Part shown: in pieces, positions 10,246 through 19,196 of the stretch
How the letters are laid out: every line of letters begins with the position of its first letter
Numbering within the stretch: the first letter of the stretch is position 1
Source of the DNA: Chrysochromulina parva
Taxonomy: Eukaryota; Haptophyta; Prymnesiales; Chrysochromulinaceae
Assembly (NCBI GenBank): GCA_002887195.1
Contig: PJAB01000157.1
Coordinates: 1-37,132 of the forward strand
Direction: 5' to 3'
Length of the DNA stretch: 37,132 nt
The notes under the pieces: generated by a model
The model's input: only the letters and a program-made list of their open reading frames with translations
Told to the model about the DNA's origin: nothing
The model's database searches: none
Translations under genes and position numbers: made by a program

Positions 10246-12162
10246 TCACTGTACAAAATTCCGCGGAATAGCCAAGGAAACCGTTGCTCCAACACCACGC
10301 GCCACGGGCAAGCTTGTTCCCTCGCTCGCACCTAACTGCATGTACGTGTTCATAGCGGCGCCTTCCAAAAATTGCTGCCCACGCGACGATGCGAGCAGCA
10401 TGCTGAGCATCGCCACGCCCCCAACGAGCACCAGCGCCGCAAGGGCATCTGAATCCGTAGGAAACAGGGGCAGGGCCAACCGAAAGGGCACGTGAGCCTC
10501 CCACATGGCCTGCAGCTTCTCGCTCACCTGCCCATACGCGAGGATCACAAAAATGGAGCACGAGAAGAGACGCACGTCGAGCTGCGAGCCACGGAGGACC
10601 GAGTACAGCCGCTGCCCCACGAAGAAGCCGGTCGCCATCATCGCAAAGGAGGCGCAGAAGGCCGACGTGCCTGAGAGCCATGGGCTGATACCGACGACAC
10701 CGCCGGCGATGCCACCGGCTAGATTGTTCAAGGTCATGGGCACGGCAAACTGCACGGCAATCGCCATATTTCCGTTCGCTTGTGCCGCAATCCTTTGCAG
10801 CGGCGAGGCTGGCTCACCCGCCCAGAGCGAGATGCCCTCTTGCCACGCCAGGTAGCCAAACAAGAGCGCCGCGATCCACAGACCAAACGAGTCGGCCATT
10901 TGGCCAATCGCGAGGCCGCCCGCAGCGGCGACGAACGCACCGAGTGCATTGGCCGCGGCGATCAGTACGTTGAACTTGAGCTTGAGCATCAGCCCGGCAA
11001 TGCCGAGCGATGCGCCGATGGCGAAATTGTCGGTCGACGAGCCCAGGGCCAGCGCGCCAGCGGTCCAGTAGATGCTGAACAGGTCCTCAGTGGGTGGCAG
11101 TCCGCCACCGAGGAGGCGCGCTTCGTTATCTCGCGTTGAGGGCGGGGGCGCAGGTAGAAGCATCGGTGGCCCGACGACACTCAGGAGCCGCCCCGTGCTG
11201 GAAGGCGGCACGGCGGGCGGCGGCATGGCAGGCGGCGGCATGGCGGGCGAGAGCAGCGCCACAACGTCCGGCTCGAATAGCGATACGACGACGAGAGTAT
11301 AGATGGCAAAGGCGAATACGATGGCGAAGAGGGGCACGAGCTGAATGAGGGCGGTGAGTGGCTTGAAGAGCGTCACGAAGAGGCAGAAGCACACGACGAG
11401 GCTCGAGCCGATGACGAGCCCCACCAGCAGCTGGGCGACCGTGAATGTGCCGGCGAGCAAGAGGCTGATCTGAACCGCCAGATCGTCGAGCGAGCCGAGC
11501 ACCGACACCACGAACAGTCGACGAGCCGTCAGCTCTGTCGGTACGTTGGTGTCACCGTCCGGGCTGCTGGCTGCAGGCGCAGGCGCAGCGAGCTCAGCTC
11601 GCGCGATGGGCCGGGAGTGGTCGGCGCGCTCGGCGGGGGCTTCGGACAACAAAACGCCTGCGGGCGCCGCCTCAACGTCGACCTCATCGAAACCGCGAAC
11701 CTGATCGACTGATTTGGCGGGGAGACCGCGTCCGGCAGGCAGCGGCGCGACCACGCGGGACCGCGATGGCTCGCTTCGTCCCATCGGCGCGGACACTTGC
11801 TCCTCCGCTACTTTCCGTGCGAGGCGTTCCTCTTGCCGATCATTCCACCAGCCCTTGAAGAGGTAAGTGCCATAAAGGGCGAGCGCCAGGCCCGAGATCA
11901 AGCCGAGCACACGCTCCGCTTGCCAGTCGGAGTTCGCCCCGGTGGCCGCCGAGACGGCCGCGCCGCCGCCCGTCGCGATTGCACTCGCAACGCATCCAAC
12001 CATCAGCATGGTGGTGACGTATTGCGCGGCGCGCCGGAAATTTGTCCACCGCTGCGGCTGGGCAATGAAGGGCAGCAGCCATGCGATATCATCCACGCTC
12101 GAGGAGAGCTTGATGAGCACGGCTGCTCCCACGGCGAGCGCCCACTCTTGCGCGGCTGCCAT
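10246..12162 (-). CDS. Multi-span transporter, CadD-like half fused to MntP/YtaF-like half
   Basis: From the ATG at 12162-12160 the protein has 638 residues; the TTG-initiated extension upstream is ignored. It is a polytopic membrane protein with four copies of a short motif at the start of a membrane helix: SVDDIAWL (Asp24-Asp25), SLDDLAVQ (Asp226-Asp227), STDNFAIG (Asp378-Asn379) and TLNNLAGG (Asn479-Asn480). The last two and their surroundings resemble MntP/YtaF-type manganese efflux pumps. The first two resemble CadD-type cadmium-resistance transporters. Both belong to the LysE-like group, in which two inverted halves normally carry one acidic motif each. Metal-ion export across an internal or plasma membrane is therefore likely, by inference. 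A Ser/Pro/Ala-rich cytosolic-type linker (about 125-210) separates motif 1 from motif 2, and a Pro/Met-rich linker (about 300-355) separates the halves. The gene is head-to-head with the one at 12360. Confidence 0.75.
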   Translation of the reverse strand: MAAAQEWALAVGAAVLIKLSSSVDDIAWLLPFIAQPQRWTNFRRAAQYVTTMLMVGCVASAIATGGGAAVSAATGANSDWQAERVLGLISGLALALYGTYLFKGWWNDRQEERLARKVAEEQVSAPMGRSEPSRSRVVAPLPAGRGLPAKSVDQVRGFDEVDVEAAPAGVLLSEAPAERADHSRPIARAELAAPAPAASSPDGDTNVPTELTARRLFVVSVLGSLDDLAVQISLLLAGTFTVAQLLVGLVIGSSLVVCFCLFVTLFKPLTALIQLVPLFAIVFAFAIYTLVVVSLFEPDVVALLSPAMPPPAMPPPAVPPSSTGRLLSVVGPPMLLPAPPPSTRDNEARLLGGGLPPTEDLFSIYWTAGALALGSSTDNFAIGASLGIAGLMLKLKFNVLIAAANALGAFVAAAGGLAIGQMADSFGLWIAALLFGYLAWQEGISLWAGEPASPLQRIAAQANGNMAIAVQFAVPMTLNNLAGGIAGGVVGISPWLSGTSAFCASFAMMATGFFVGQRLYSVLRGSQLDVRLFSCSIFVILAYGQVSEKLQAMWEAHVPFRLALPLFPTDSDALAALVLVGGVAMLSMLLASSRGQQFLEGAAMNTYMQLGASEGTSLPVARGVGATVSLAIPRNFVQ

Positions 12163-12242
12163 GCATGAACGACCAGTGATGAACAAATTTGGCAAACGGC
12201 CGCAAAGGCCAGATTTGGAACTTTCTCATCAGATGAATGTGC

Positions 12243-12264
12243 GATGATGATGCGCATCATCATC
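12243..12264. promoter_or_regulatory. 22-bp perfect palindrome in a divergent promoter
   Basis: GATGATGATGC is followed directly by its exact reverse complement, between the start of the transporter gene (12162, leftward) and the preferred start of the plastid-type gene (12360, rightward). A regulatory role is inference. It could also just be expanded GAT/ATC triplets. Confidence 0.4.
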
Positions 12265-12359
12265 TTTTAGCAGCATCTTCTGAAAGTCTTCTGAACAGGA
12301 AAACCGAGCGATCGCGAACATCTTCCCGCCGCGCGCTCCGCGGTGTTCGCCACACGTCC

Positions 12360-12961
12360 ATGGCCCTCGGCGTCGTGGCGAATATCCTCGTGTCAGCAGC
12401 GTTCACTCCCGCATGGATTTCATCCCGCACTAGCGTCACATCTGCCTCTAAGGTCCGCACGGCTCATGTGCGTGCCATGGGACCCGTGGAGCTTGAACTT
12501 TTGGTTGGGGTACTCGGTGCCATTGGTGCCATCGGTGCTGCTACGTCCACGTCCGTCCTAATGGGTGAAGACGAAGTGAACACCACGATCGCGCTACGCC
12601 GAACTCAATCTGAGGTGAGGATGTTCGAAGAAAAGATAATTTCCTGAAGCGTGATGGGGCTGCGATGATTGCGCACCGTGAGGCAATCGCTGCTGTGTCA
12701 GCAGAGCGGGTTCGACAGGAGGTTGCTGCTCCGATGAAGATGAGCGGAACGGTTGTCCCCGTAGGCGCCAACTACGCTGCTGCATCGGACAAAGTGGTCG
12801 TTCCTGTCGGTGCCATGACGAAGAGCGAGGATCAGAAGGATCTCGACGAGCGCATTACACCTGTGAGCCGTCCCGCGGACGAGGCCCGTGACACCTATAC
12901 ATCCGGGCGTGCAGTCATATTTCCACTCTTTCCTACGTCGAGGAGTGACGATCACTGGTAA
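12360..12961 (+). CDS. Small possibly plastid-targeted protein with reading-frame break
   Basis: I do not recognise the family. The first frame, from the ATG at 12360 (context TCCATGG; an in-frame ATG at 12237 also exists), starts MALGVVANILVSAAFTPAWI, a signal-peptide-like segment. A Ser/Thr/Arg-rich, acid-free stretch follows, then a hydrophobic span ELLVGVLGAIGAIGA. This order fits signal-plus-transit targeting to a secondary plastid. The frame stops at 12645-12647. The adjacent frame then carries a helical segment (MIAHREAIAAVSAERVRQEV) and runs to a stop at 12959-12961. A GT-AG removal of 12615-12649 (35 nt, GTGAGG to CTGAAG) would join them into about 188 residues. That is much shorter than the other introns here, so a one-base frameshift or sequencing error at about 12640 is an alternative. 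The 3' part has a repeated VVPVGA motif. Confidence 0.45.
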
Positions 12962-13518
12962 ATGGTAATAGCTGTCGAACAGCTTTCGAGCTGAGTTGCC
13001 TTCGAGGATTCAGCGAGGATTCGAGCCGACCGCCCCGGCGACGGCGCCCCGCGCCGGGGCTATGCGCGCGTCATGGTGCGCGTGCCGCTCAGTGTGCGTG
13101 GGACTGTCGAATGTCGGTCACTACGTCGTACCAGGTCAAACTGTGGAAGTTGACTGGTGGCTCGCGTCGGTGGTGTCGGCGCCGTACACTGTATGCCACA
13201 AATTTTACCACGACCGGGGTATTGTACGCATGTATTGTACCGGTACACTATATGACTATAATCACTCCGAACTGGCCCTGCTCGTCACTCGCGTCGGTCC
13301 TGCCGCGGGCTACTTTCTCCGTATAGCACCAGAACCTTCTCCTGACGTCCTAGCGTCAACGAGCTCAACGTGTCTCTCTCTTCCCTCTCGAACAGCCTGC
13401 GGCTGCAGCCGCCGCGCACGCGCCGCCCTCGCGTCGACTTTCCTCGATGAGAGCCTACCCGCCGTCCCTGCGGCCGCACAGGTAGCGCCCGAGACAGCGC
13501 CCGGCACCCATACACTGC
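12962..13518. other. Convergent 3' intergenic region
   Basis: This lies between two converging genes. A GTACCGGTAC palindrome is at 13237-13246, in an AT-richer patch. A rightward open frame from 12996 to 13652 overlaps the end of the copper monooxygenase gene in antisense and has no recognisable domain. I see nothing else. Confidence 0.55.
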
Positions 13519-16500
13519 TCACGCTGCGATTTGCGGCTTCCTCGGTGTGGAAGAAAGGATCGTCATCTCCGCTGTCCCCGCAGCGTCCAGAAACTCCGCC
13601 GAAAGCTTCACGTCCATCTTCTTCCTCTTCCTCTGTGCAATCATGGCGATGAGCAAGATGCAAAAGATGAGTCCAAGGGAGCCCAGGACGGCGCCGAGGA
13701 TGATGGCTCCGACTCTGGCTGGTTCGTCGTTCATGTCGCCAATAGACTGGGTAATAGACTGGGCCGGTGGTGGCGGTAGTGCGAAGGCTGTGACGGTGGG
13801 TGGTGTCACGACGGTGAGTACATTGATCGAGACCCCGGTGACGTTCGCGAGCATGGCGGTTGCGCTACTCGGGCTGCTCGTCGCGTTGGCCATCGCCGAC
13901 TGCACCGAGGCCGACGTTGCCAGGGGCGTGAGGATGCTCACGCCGATGATGACGCTGCCCGCCGTGACAGTCACCTCCACCGCCGATGGGCCGACGCCCG
14001 CCCGGGCTGCGATTGCGCTCTTCATCTGGTCCAGCACGCTTGAGGTGAATGAGGAAACGTCGCCTAAGAGCCGCAGGCTGAACCCGACGACACTCATCGT
14101 CGGCGGGGGAGACGGGGGCGGCGGTGAGGGCGAGGGTGGCGGAGGCGAGGGTGATGGTGGCGGCGGCGATGCTGATGGTGGCGACGGCACGAGCGTGCAA
14201 AGACCCGAGGACGTCGGCGTCGAGGCTGGCGCCGTCCTGTTGGCTATGCCGAAATTGAGCGGGTCGGCCTTGGCGCCATCACCCTTGTTCACCTGGTTAC
14301 CTGATAACAAGAAGCCAGTGTTCACCTGGTCGAGTGAACCGCACAGCGTCGCGGGGTTTTGAGAAGCAGTGAACAGCCCGCACATGGCGAAACGCTCGCT
14401 ATTGCCACTGGCGTCGACGCCACGGAACTGCGCAGGGTAGTAGAAGAGAAAGTCCTGGCACATTTCGGACGACGTGGGCGTGCCGAAGGTGACCTGCGTC
14501 GTCACCTGCCTGGTCGAGAACCAGCAATGGGTCTGCAGCGTGTCGCCGGGTGAGACAGTGTATGGCGCCGCGATCGCCTGCTGGAAGCCATTGTCCCAAT
14601 AGTCAATGCGCGAGCCGACGACGCCGAGGTTGGCGCCGCCCGCGGCGGTTGGGGGGGCCGTCGCGGCGTACTTTTCGGTGTAAATCTTCTTACCATAGTG
14701 GTGCATGTGGTAGAAGTGCGCGAAGACGTTGATCGTGCCCGAAAAGTCCTTGGTACACGTGCCCGGGCAGGTCGCCTGCCGATGGACCTCGTCCTGTCTG
14801 GGAGCGAGATGGCCGACGGTGTAGGGCGCCGAGTTCATCGCATTGCCAAGTTGCACAATCGGGTCGCCGATGATCAACATCGCTGCGTCGTTGGGGCGAA
14901 GCGTGTTGACGTAGTACGCTTCGAACCCCATCGAGTCTCTGACCCCGGCCATGAGTCTCGGGTTGTCCTGCGGTGGGGTGGGGGAGCAAGCAATGAGCGG
15001 CGGTGGTGCGCGCAGTGGAGGGTGAGTATGCTCAACACAACGCGCAGAGGAGGGTGTACATGCTCAACACAACGCGCGGAGGAGGGTGTGCGTGCTCAAC
15101 ACAACGCGCAGAGGAGGGTGTGCATGCTCAACACAACGCGCGGAGGGTGTGCGTGCTCAACACAACGCGCGGAGGAGGGTGTGCATGCTCAACACAACGC
15201 GCGGAGGAGGGTGTGCGTGCTCGCTGCCTTTGGGTGCACTTGGCGCTCGGCGATGCGTACATAATGGATCTCGAGCACGACGTGCGAGATGGCCGTGCTC
15301 CCTGGGCCGACGCGCAACCCTGCGGCGGGCGGAATGATAAAGTCGCCCATGCCAACTGCCCAGCTCCAGATTAGGCCCGAGCAGCCTGCACTAGGGTCGC
15401 CGAGTGGCGAGGAGCCCTGCCCGCCCGACGGGCTTGGGTTGGAAGTTGGATGATAAGAGCAGAGCTGCGGAGCAGTTGCCTGGGAGTGGTAGGCATTATT
15501 TGAGCACACGTGGAGGATGGCGTGGTGGTTGTACTGCGAGACGCCGATCGGGCGTAGGGCAACGATGTGACGCGAGGCGTCGACGGGGAAGGTGAACGAC
15601 TGGCACGCGTAGGTCGTAATCCGTGTGGGAATCGTGTAGTTGGAGAACCTGCGCGTCCACACACCGTCGTAAGTGGTGGGGAAGGCGGTGCCGACGGCCT
15701 CGGTGCCGAAGAAGACCATCGTGGAGGCTCCTCGGTGGCCGCCGGCCGTGTGCTGCGCCACGACGTCGGTCGTGTCCCACGCCCACACGATGCGGTTCAC
15801 GCCCGACACGATGTCACGGTCCTGCTGGTCACCCGTCACAAGCGGCCGTGTCACCCACACGAAGGTTTTGCCATTCTCCTCGGAGCCGGCCACGACCGTC
15901 CAGTCCGCGTGAACGTCGACGACCGCGGTCAGGCCCGAATAGCCGTTCACGTGGCCGCCGGCGACCGAGTACGTCGTCGGCGCGAAGAGCGCGTGCCGGT
16001 CCTCGATGCGCACGACGCCGTTCACCACTGAGGTGGTCAGCAAGTCGGAACCCTTCATATGCCCCGACGTGGGCTCGGCGAATCCGAAACCGAGCCAGCC
16101 GGTGGTGAGCGCCTCGAGGCGCAGGTGGAAGACGCTGCCCACGACTTTGGTACTGGCGACGTAGTTTATCGAGGCGTCGAGAACCTTGGTGGTCCACCCA
16201 GTACCGAAGGGTGGGCACGTCGGGAGCGCCCCCGTCGGCGAGGGTGGCATCTTCGGCGATGACGGAGGGGCGGCGGCAGGTGCGACCGCAGCGGTCACAG
16301 TGATCCTCTGGTAAGAGACGGTGGACCCGGGGCCCTGAGAGCTGATGGCCACAATGGTCATCGTGCCGGATGAGGGAGCCGTTAGCGTGGGCGAAGTCGT
16401 GATCGACGAGAGGGCGCCGCAGCCAGTGTCGCCCGAGAGCGAGCCAGCGGTTGTGTAGAAGATGCGCTCGCCGGAGCCGCTGAAACTGAGGCCATACGTA

Positions 16501-16706
16501 CCGCCTGGGGTGTACGTGCCGCCATTTGTCAGCCCGGAAATGGAAAGGGAGCCGCCCGTGGTGGGCGTCATGCCCATGATCGTCGCGCAAGTACCAACCG
16601 CGCAAGCATTCAGCCGGTCGCACTGAGTATTCATTATTACGGCATGTCCGTCTACGCTGCTGACCATGAACGTGGCAAGCATGAAGAACGGACCGTTGCT
16701 GCGCAT
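13519..16706 (-). CDS. Reeler-DOMON-copper monooxygenase (PHM/DBH family), 2 exons
   Basis: Two exons, 16706-15261 and 14967-13519, with a 293-nt GT-AG intron, give 964 residues. The order is: signal peptide ending near VDGHA; a Reeler-like beta domain (about 20-140); a Pro-rich linker; a DOMON domain (about 165-330); the N-terminal copper domain (about 360-490); the C-terminal copper domain (about 500-680); a PPPPSPSP linker; a small ferredoxin-like or SEA-like region; one membrane span (about 893-920) and a basic cytosolic tail. All six expected copper ligands are visible: His394-His395 in NHHAIL, His481 in EIHY, His569 and His571 in HMH, and Met651 in SEMCQD. Such enzymes hydroxylate an activated carbon using copper, oxygen and a reductant, in the secretory lumen or at the surface. 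DBH and MOXD1 share DOMON plus these domains. The substrate is unknown. The junction reads HY|DNPR, matching the family's HYDNP. Confidence 0.88.
14968..15260 (-). other. Intron of the copper monooxygenase gene
   Basis: The donor is GT at 15260-15259 (TTAT|GTACGC) and the acceptor is AG ending at 14968 (pyrimidine-rich CCCCACCGCAG). It interrupts the coding region directly after the third copper-site His and its following Tyr. Most of the intron is a 32-bp minisatellite. Confidence 0.85.
15029..15218. repeat. 32-bp minisatellite, six copies, inside an intron
   Basis: The core TGCTCAACACAACGCGC starts at 15029, 15061, 15093, 15125, 15154 and 15186, so the period is 32 bp with one 29-bp unit. 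A seventh copy breaks off near 15218. Between cores the sequence is purine- and GT-rich (GGAGGAGGGTGTGC type). Confidence 0.92.
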
Positions 16707-16876
16707 GGTGGCTGCAGCACTTCCACTCTCCGTTCGGTTCTGCCGAGTCCCCGGATTCGGGATGAGAAAGAGTGAGAACGCAAGACGAAGGCATGAAGTT
16801 TGAAAGTCCTCAGAAATTCCAAACTTCAGTTCAGTTCAGTTCAGTTCAGTCTTGACCCAGATTAGAAACTTTGAGC
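16707..16876. promoter_or_regulatory. Divergent promoter region with inverted repeat and TTCAG repeat
   Basis: The 170 bp between the copper monooxygenase ATG (16706, leftward) and the AP2-methyltransferase ATG (16877, rightward) must hold both promoters. It has an inverted repeat, TGAAGTTTG at 16794-16802 and CAAACTTCA at 16820-16828. Five TTCAG units at 16825-16849 overlap its right arm. Confidence 0.6.
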
Positions 16877-19072
16877 ATGGCTACCGTATCATGTTTTGCA
16901 ACTAACGTCGCGGCAGAGTTGATGCAGTCAGACGCGATGTTCGTCGATCCGATGGCCGCAAAGTACGGAGCGCAGCCTGACGGCTATCCGAGCGTTCACG
17001 ATGGGCTCAGTCTGGTCAAGTCCGATACGTGTGAATCCGGCTACAAGGGCGTCTCCATCTCACGCGCGGGCAGCATAACCTGCTTCCAAGCGCGAGATGG
17101 CTCGTGCATGCTCGGTGCATTTCCCACACGTGTTGAAGCCGCAGTTGCGTTTGTGCGGTCCCGCGAGACAACAAAGGACGTTCGCAATCACCAGCGTCAG
17201 GAGAGGCGGCAGCAGGGCAAGAAAAGGAAGCATGCCATGAGCGCACGGCCTGAGGTTGCGCAGCCGCGGGAAGCTGCGGAGCACTATGGCGGCGGTGAGG
17301 CGCAGCGCTACACTGCGGCGAATGCTCAGGTGCAGCACGAGCTCGCCATGCGCTGCACGCACCTTCTCGAATCAGATCTCGACGCGCGTAACCAGCTCCT
17401 CCTCGACCTCGGCTGCGGCTCGTGCTTGAGCTCTCGTGTCCTCACTGCCGCCGGGCAGCGCTGGATTGGGCTCGATGTGTCTCGCGAGATGTTGCTGCTG
17501 GCCGATCGAGCGAGCCTTGTCTCTGGCGTCGGAGCCCTGCTTCACTCGGACTTGGGCACTGGCCTACCTCTACGTCCCAGCGGCCAATTCGATGGCGCCA
17601 TCAGCGTGAGCGCATTGCAGTGGCTGTGTGAGCCACCCGCAGGTGGGAGCATACGTGACGTGAGGGATGCGCTGCACCGCCTGTTTACAAGCTTGCATGG
17701 AGTACTGCGACCTGGCGCAGCAGCCGTATTCCAGTTCTACACAACCCCGGCGGCCGCCGCTGGCGCACTCGAGGCCGCAGTCGAGTGTGGTTTCCGTGCC
17801 GACTTGATCATCGATTTGCCTCACGCGACTCGCGCTCGGAAGCTCTTCCTCTGTGTCCGTGCCCCCCTCGCCCCCCTCGCCCCCATCGAATCGCCGAAGG
17901 AGACGAGAGTCGCAAGAGCCAGGCAGTGTGAGGAGCAGTGTGCAGAGGCTGCCGGGGTTCCGCCATCGGTACCATCGGTGCCACGAGTGTGTCGGCGGGT
18001 GTGCCCGATAGCTTGGCCATTTGGCGCCGCTTGCATCTGCTGCTCAGGCTGGCTGCACGCGCCGCGGCCGCCGATCTTCCCATCGGCCATGGCGGCAGAT
18101 GGGGATACTGCTCGTGATCTTGAGTCCGGAGCGGATGCAAGCGGAGCGGATGCGTGGCTCGAAGCCTTGCGCCAGACGTGCAGGCAGACGGCGCAGCACT
18201 CACCATCGCCTCTTGACGTGGCCAAAGCATCGAGGACAGGAGAAGGCAGCGACAGCACCATGGACAGTGGCAGCGCTGCAGCGGAGGCGACGACGGCTCT
18301 CGAACGGCTCCAGCATCAGCACATGAAGTATGTGCGCCGAAGCCTGCATGCTCTTCACGAGGCGCTGCACTCACAGACCGACGTGGTGAGCGAGGGTGCA
18401 AACGCAGAGCCTCGCATAGAGCCTGGCAGGTTAGCTGGGGCGAGCGCAGCTGCGTCGGAGGTTCATCTGTACATGGGCGCTGGCGATTGCACAGGCGACG
18501 TCTCTAAGGCCGGTGTCGATCTCGATCTCGATCTCGCCAGCGCGGACGGCTCGAACGCCAACGCCAGCGACGTCGATACATCGGCAGCATCCTGCGACGA
18601 GGCCATGCTTATCAGCGTGCGTGGCACACGGCCTCGCATCGAAGCGCTTGTCGATGAGCTCATCCGAAGCCTTCGTCGTCTCGCGCGCCGCCTCGAGCAC
18701 GCCAATTGCACAGTGTTGCCCCTTCGCACCAAGCGGCAAGTGCGACCAAGCGCAGTGGGTAGCGGTAGCAAGGTGGTGCCGCTGCAGCTTGTCGAGCTGC
18801 CGATTCCCAATGCGCCACCCCATGCGTTGGTCCACTTCTCGCTCGAGGGAGCAGCCTCGCATGTGGCTGGGCGACTAGCCGATTGTATCCGCTCCGCAGC
18901 TACGCGCGGCCTCGTCACAAGTGCGCTCGAGGTCGATGCGATGGATTGGCAGGGCGACTCTTTGCTAGATGAAGATCCGCTCATCCGCGTGGCGCTCGCG
19001 CTGCGTCGCTCCGGGGCATCTGGAGTGGATACGGCGACGAGCGCGAAGCCAGACGGGGCCATCGAATTTTAG
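16877..19072 (+). CDS. AP2-like domain fused to Bud23-like methyltransferase
   Basis: The ATG at 16877 gives 731 residues. Residues 55-97 look like an AP2/ERF-type DNA-binding domain (GYKGVSISRAG, then FQARDG, then LGAFPTRVEAAVAFV). A basic linker follows. Residues about 134-326 match Bud23, the SAM-dependent enzyme that makes N7-methylguanosine in 18S rRNA: EHYGGGEAQRYTAAN, the SAM loop LDLGCGSCLS, IGLDVSREML, then FDGAISVSALQWLCEP and a C-terminal KLFLCV. The third glycine of the SAM loop is replaced by Cys183. The Lys-rich C-terminal domain of Bud23 is missing. A Cys/Pro-rich stretch and about 330 residues of no recognised family follow instead. Because ATG 18089 (residue 405, context GGCCATGG) is a good start, the last part could be a separate gene read through from an intergenic gap. 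Nuclear location is inferred. Confidence 0.72.
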   Translation: MATVSCFATNVAAELMQSDAMFVDPMAAKYGAQPDGYPSVHDGLSLVKSDTCESGYKGVSISRAGSITCFQARDGSCMLGAFPTRVEAAVAFVRSRETTKDVRNHQRQERRQQGKKRKHAMSARPEVAQPREAAEHYGGGEAQRYTAANAQVQHELAMRCTHLLESDLDARNQLLLDLGCGSCLSSRVLTAAGQRWIGLDVSREMLLLADRASLVSGVGALLHSDLGTGLPLRPSGQFDGAISVSALQWLCEPPAGGSIRDVRDALHRLFTSLHGVLRPGAAAVFQFYTTPAAAAGALEAAVECGFRADLIIDLPHATRARKLFLCVRAPLAPLAPIESPKETRVARARQCEEQCAEAAGVPPSVPSVPRVCRRVCPIAWPFGAACICCSGWLHAPRPPIFPSAMAADGDTARDLESGADASGADAWLEALRQTCRQTAQHSPSPLDVAKASRTGEGSDSTMDSGSAAAEATTALERLQHQHMKYVRRSLHALHEALHSQTDVVSEGANAEPRIEPGRLAGASAAASEVHLYMGAGDCTGDVSKAGVDLDLDLASADGSNANASDVDTSAASCDEAMLISVRGTRPRIEALVDELIRSLRRLARRLEHANCTVLPLRTKRQVRPSAVGSGSKVVPLQLVELPIPNAPPHALVHFSLEGAASHVAGRLADCIRSAATRGLVTSALEVDAMDWQGDSLLDEDPLIRVALALRRSGASGVDTATSAKPDGAIEF

Positions 19073-19196
19073 TCGCTTGCAGTCTTACATGAGATGTGAT
19101 AAAGTCTGTAAGCACTAATCTCTCACCGCGCTCAGCGCTTGCAGGCGGGCGGCGTCAGCGCGGCCACCGCCCCGCCCCGCCCCCGCCGCCCGCGGC

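Noticed and set aside
10015..10260. Splicing of the transporter into the nucleotidyltransferase, because GTGAGT overlaps the transporter stop codon
   Set aside because: The donor would leave phase 2, and the likely acceptors I tested before the nucleotidyltransferase motif (exon starts 10152, 10134, 10116, 10113 and after CTGCAG) do not restore its frame. Two genes are simpler.
12996..13652. Plus-strand frame of 218 codons
   Set aside because: It runs antisense into the end of the copper monooxygenase gene and shows no domain or start context.
13547..14362. Plus-strand frame of 271 codons
   Set aside because: Antisense to the second exon of the copper monooxygenase; composition is that of a complement.
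15029..15218. CRISPR-like appearance of the 32-bp repeats
   Set aside because: There are no unique spacers; the units are contiguous, so it is a minisatellite in an intron.
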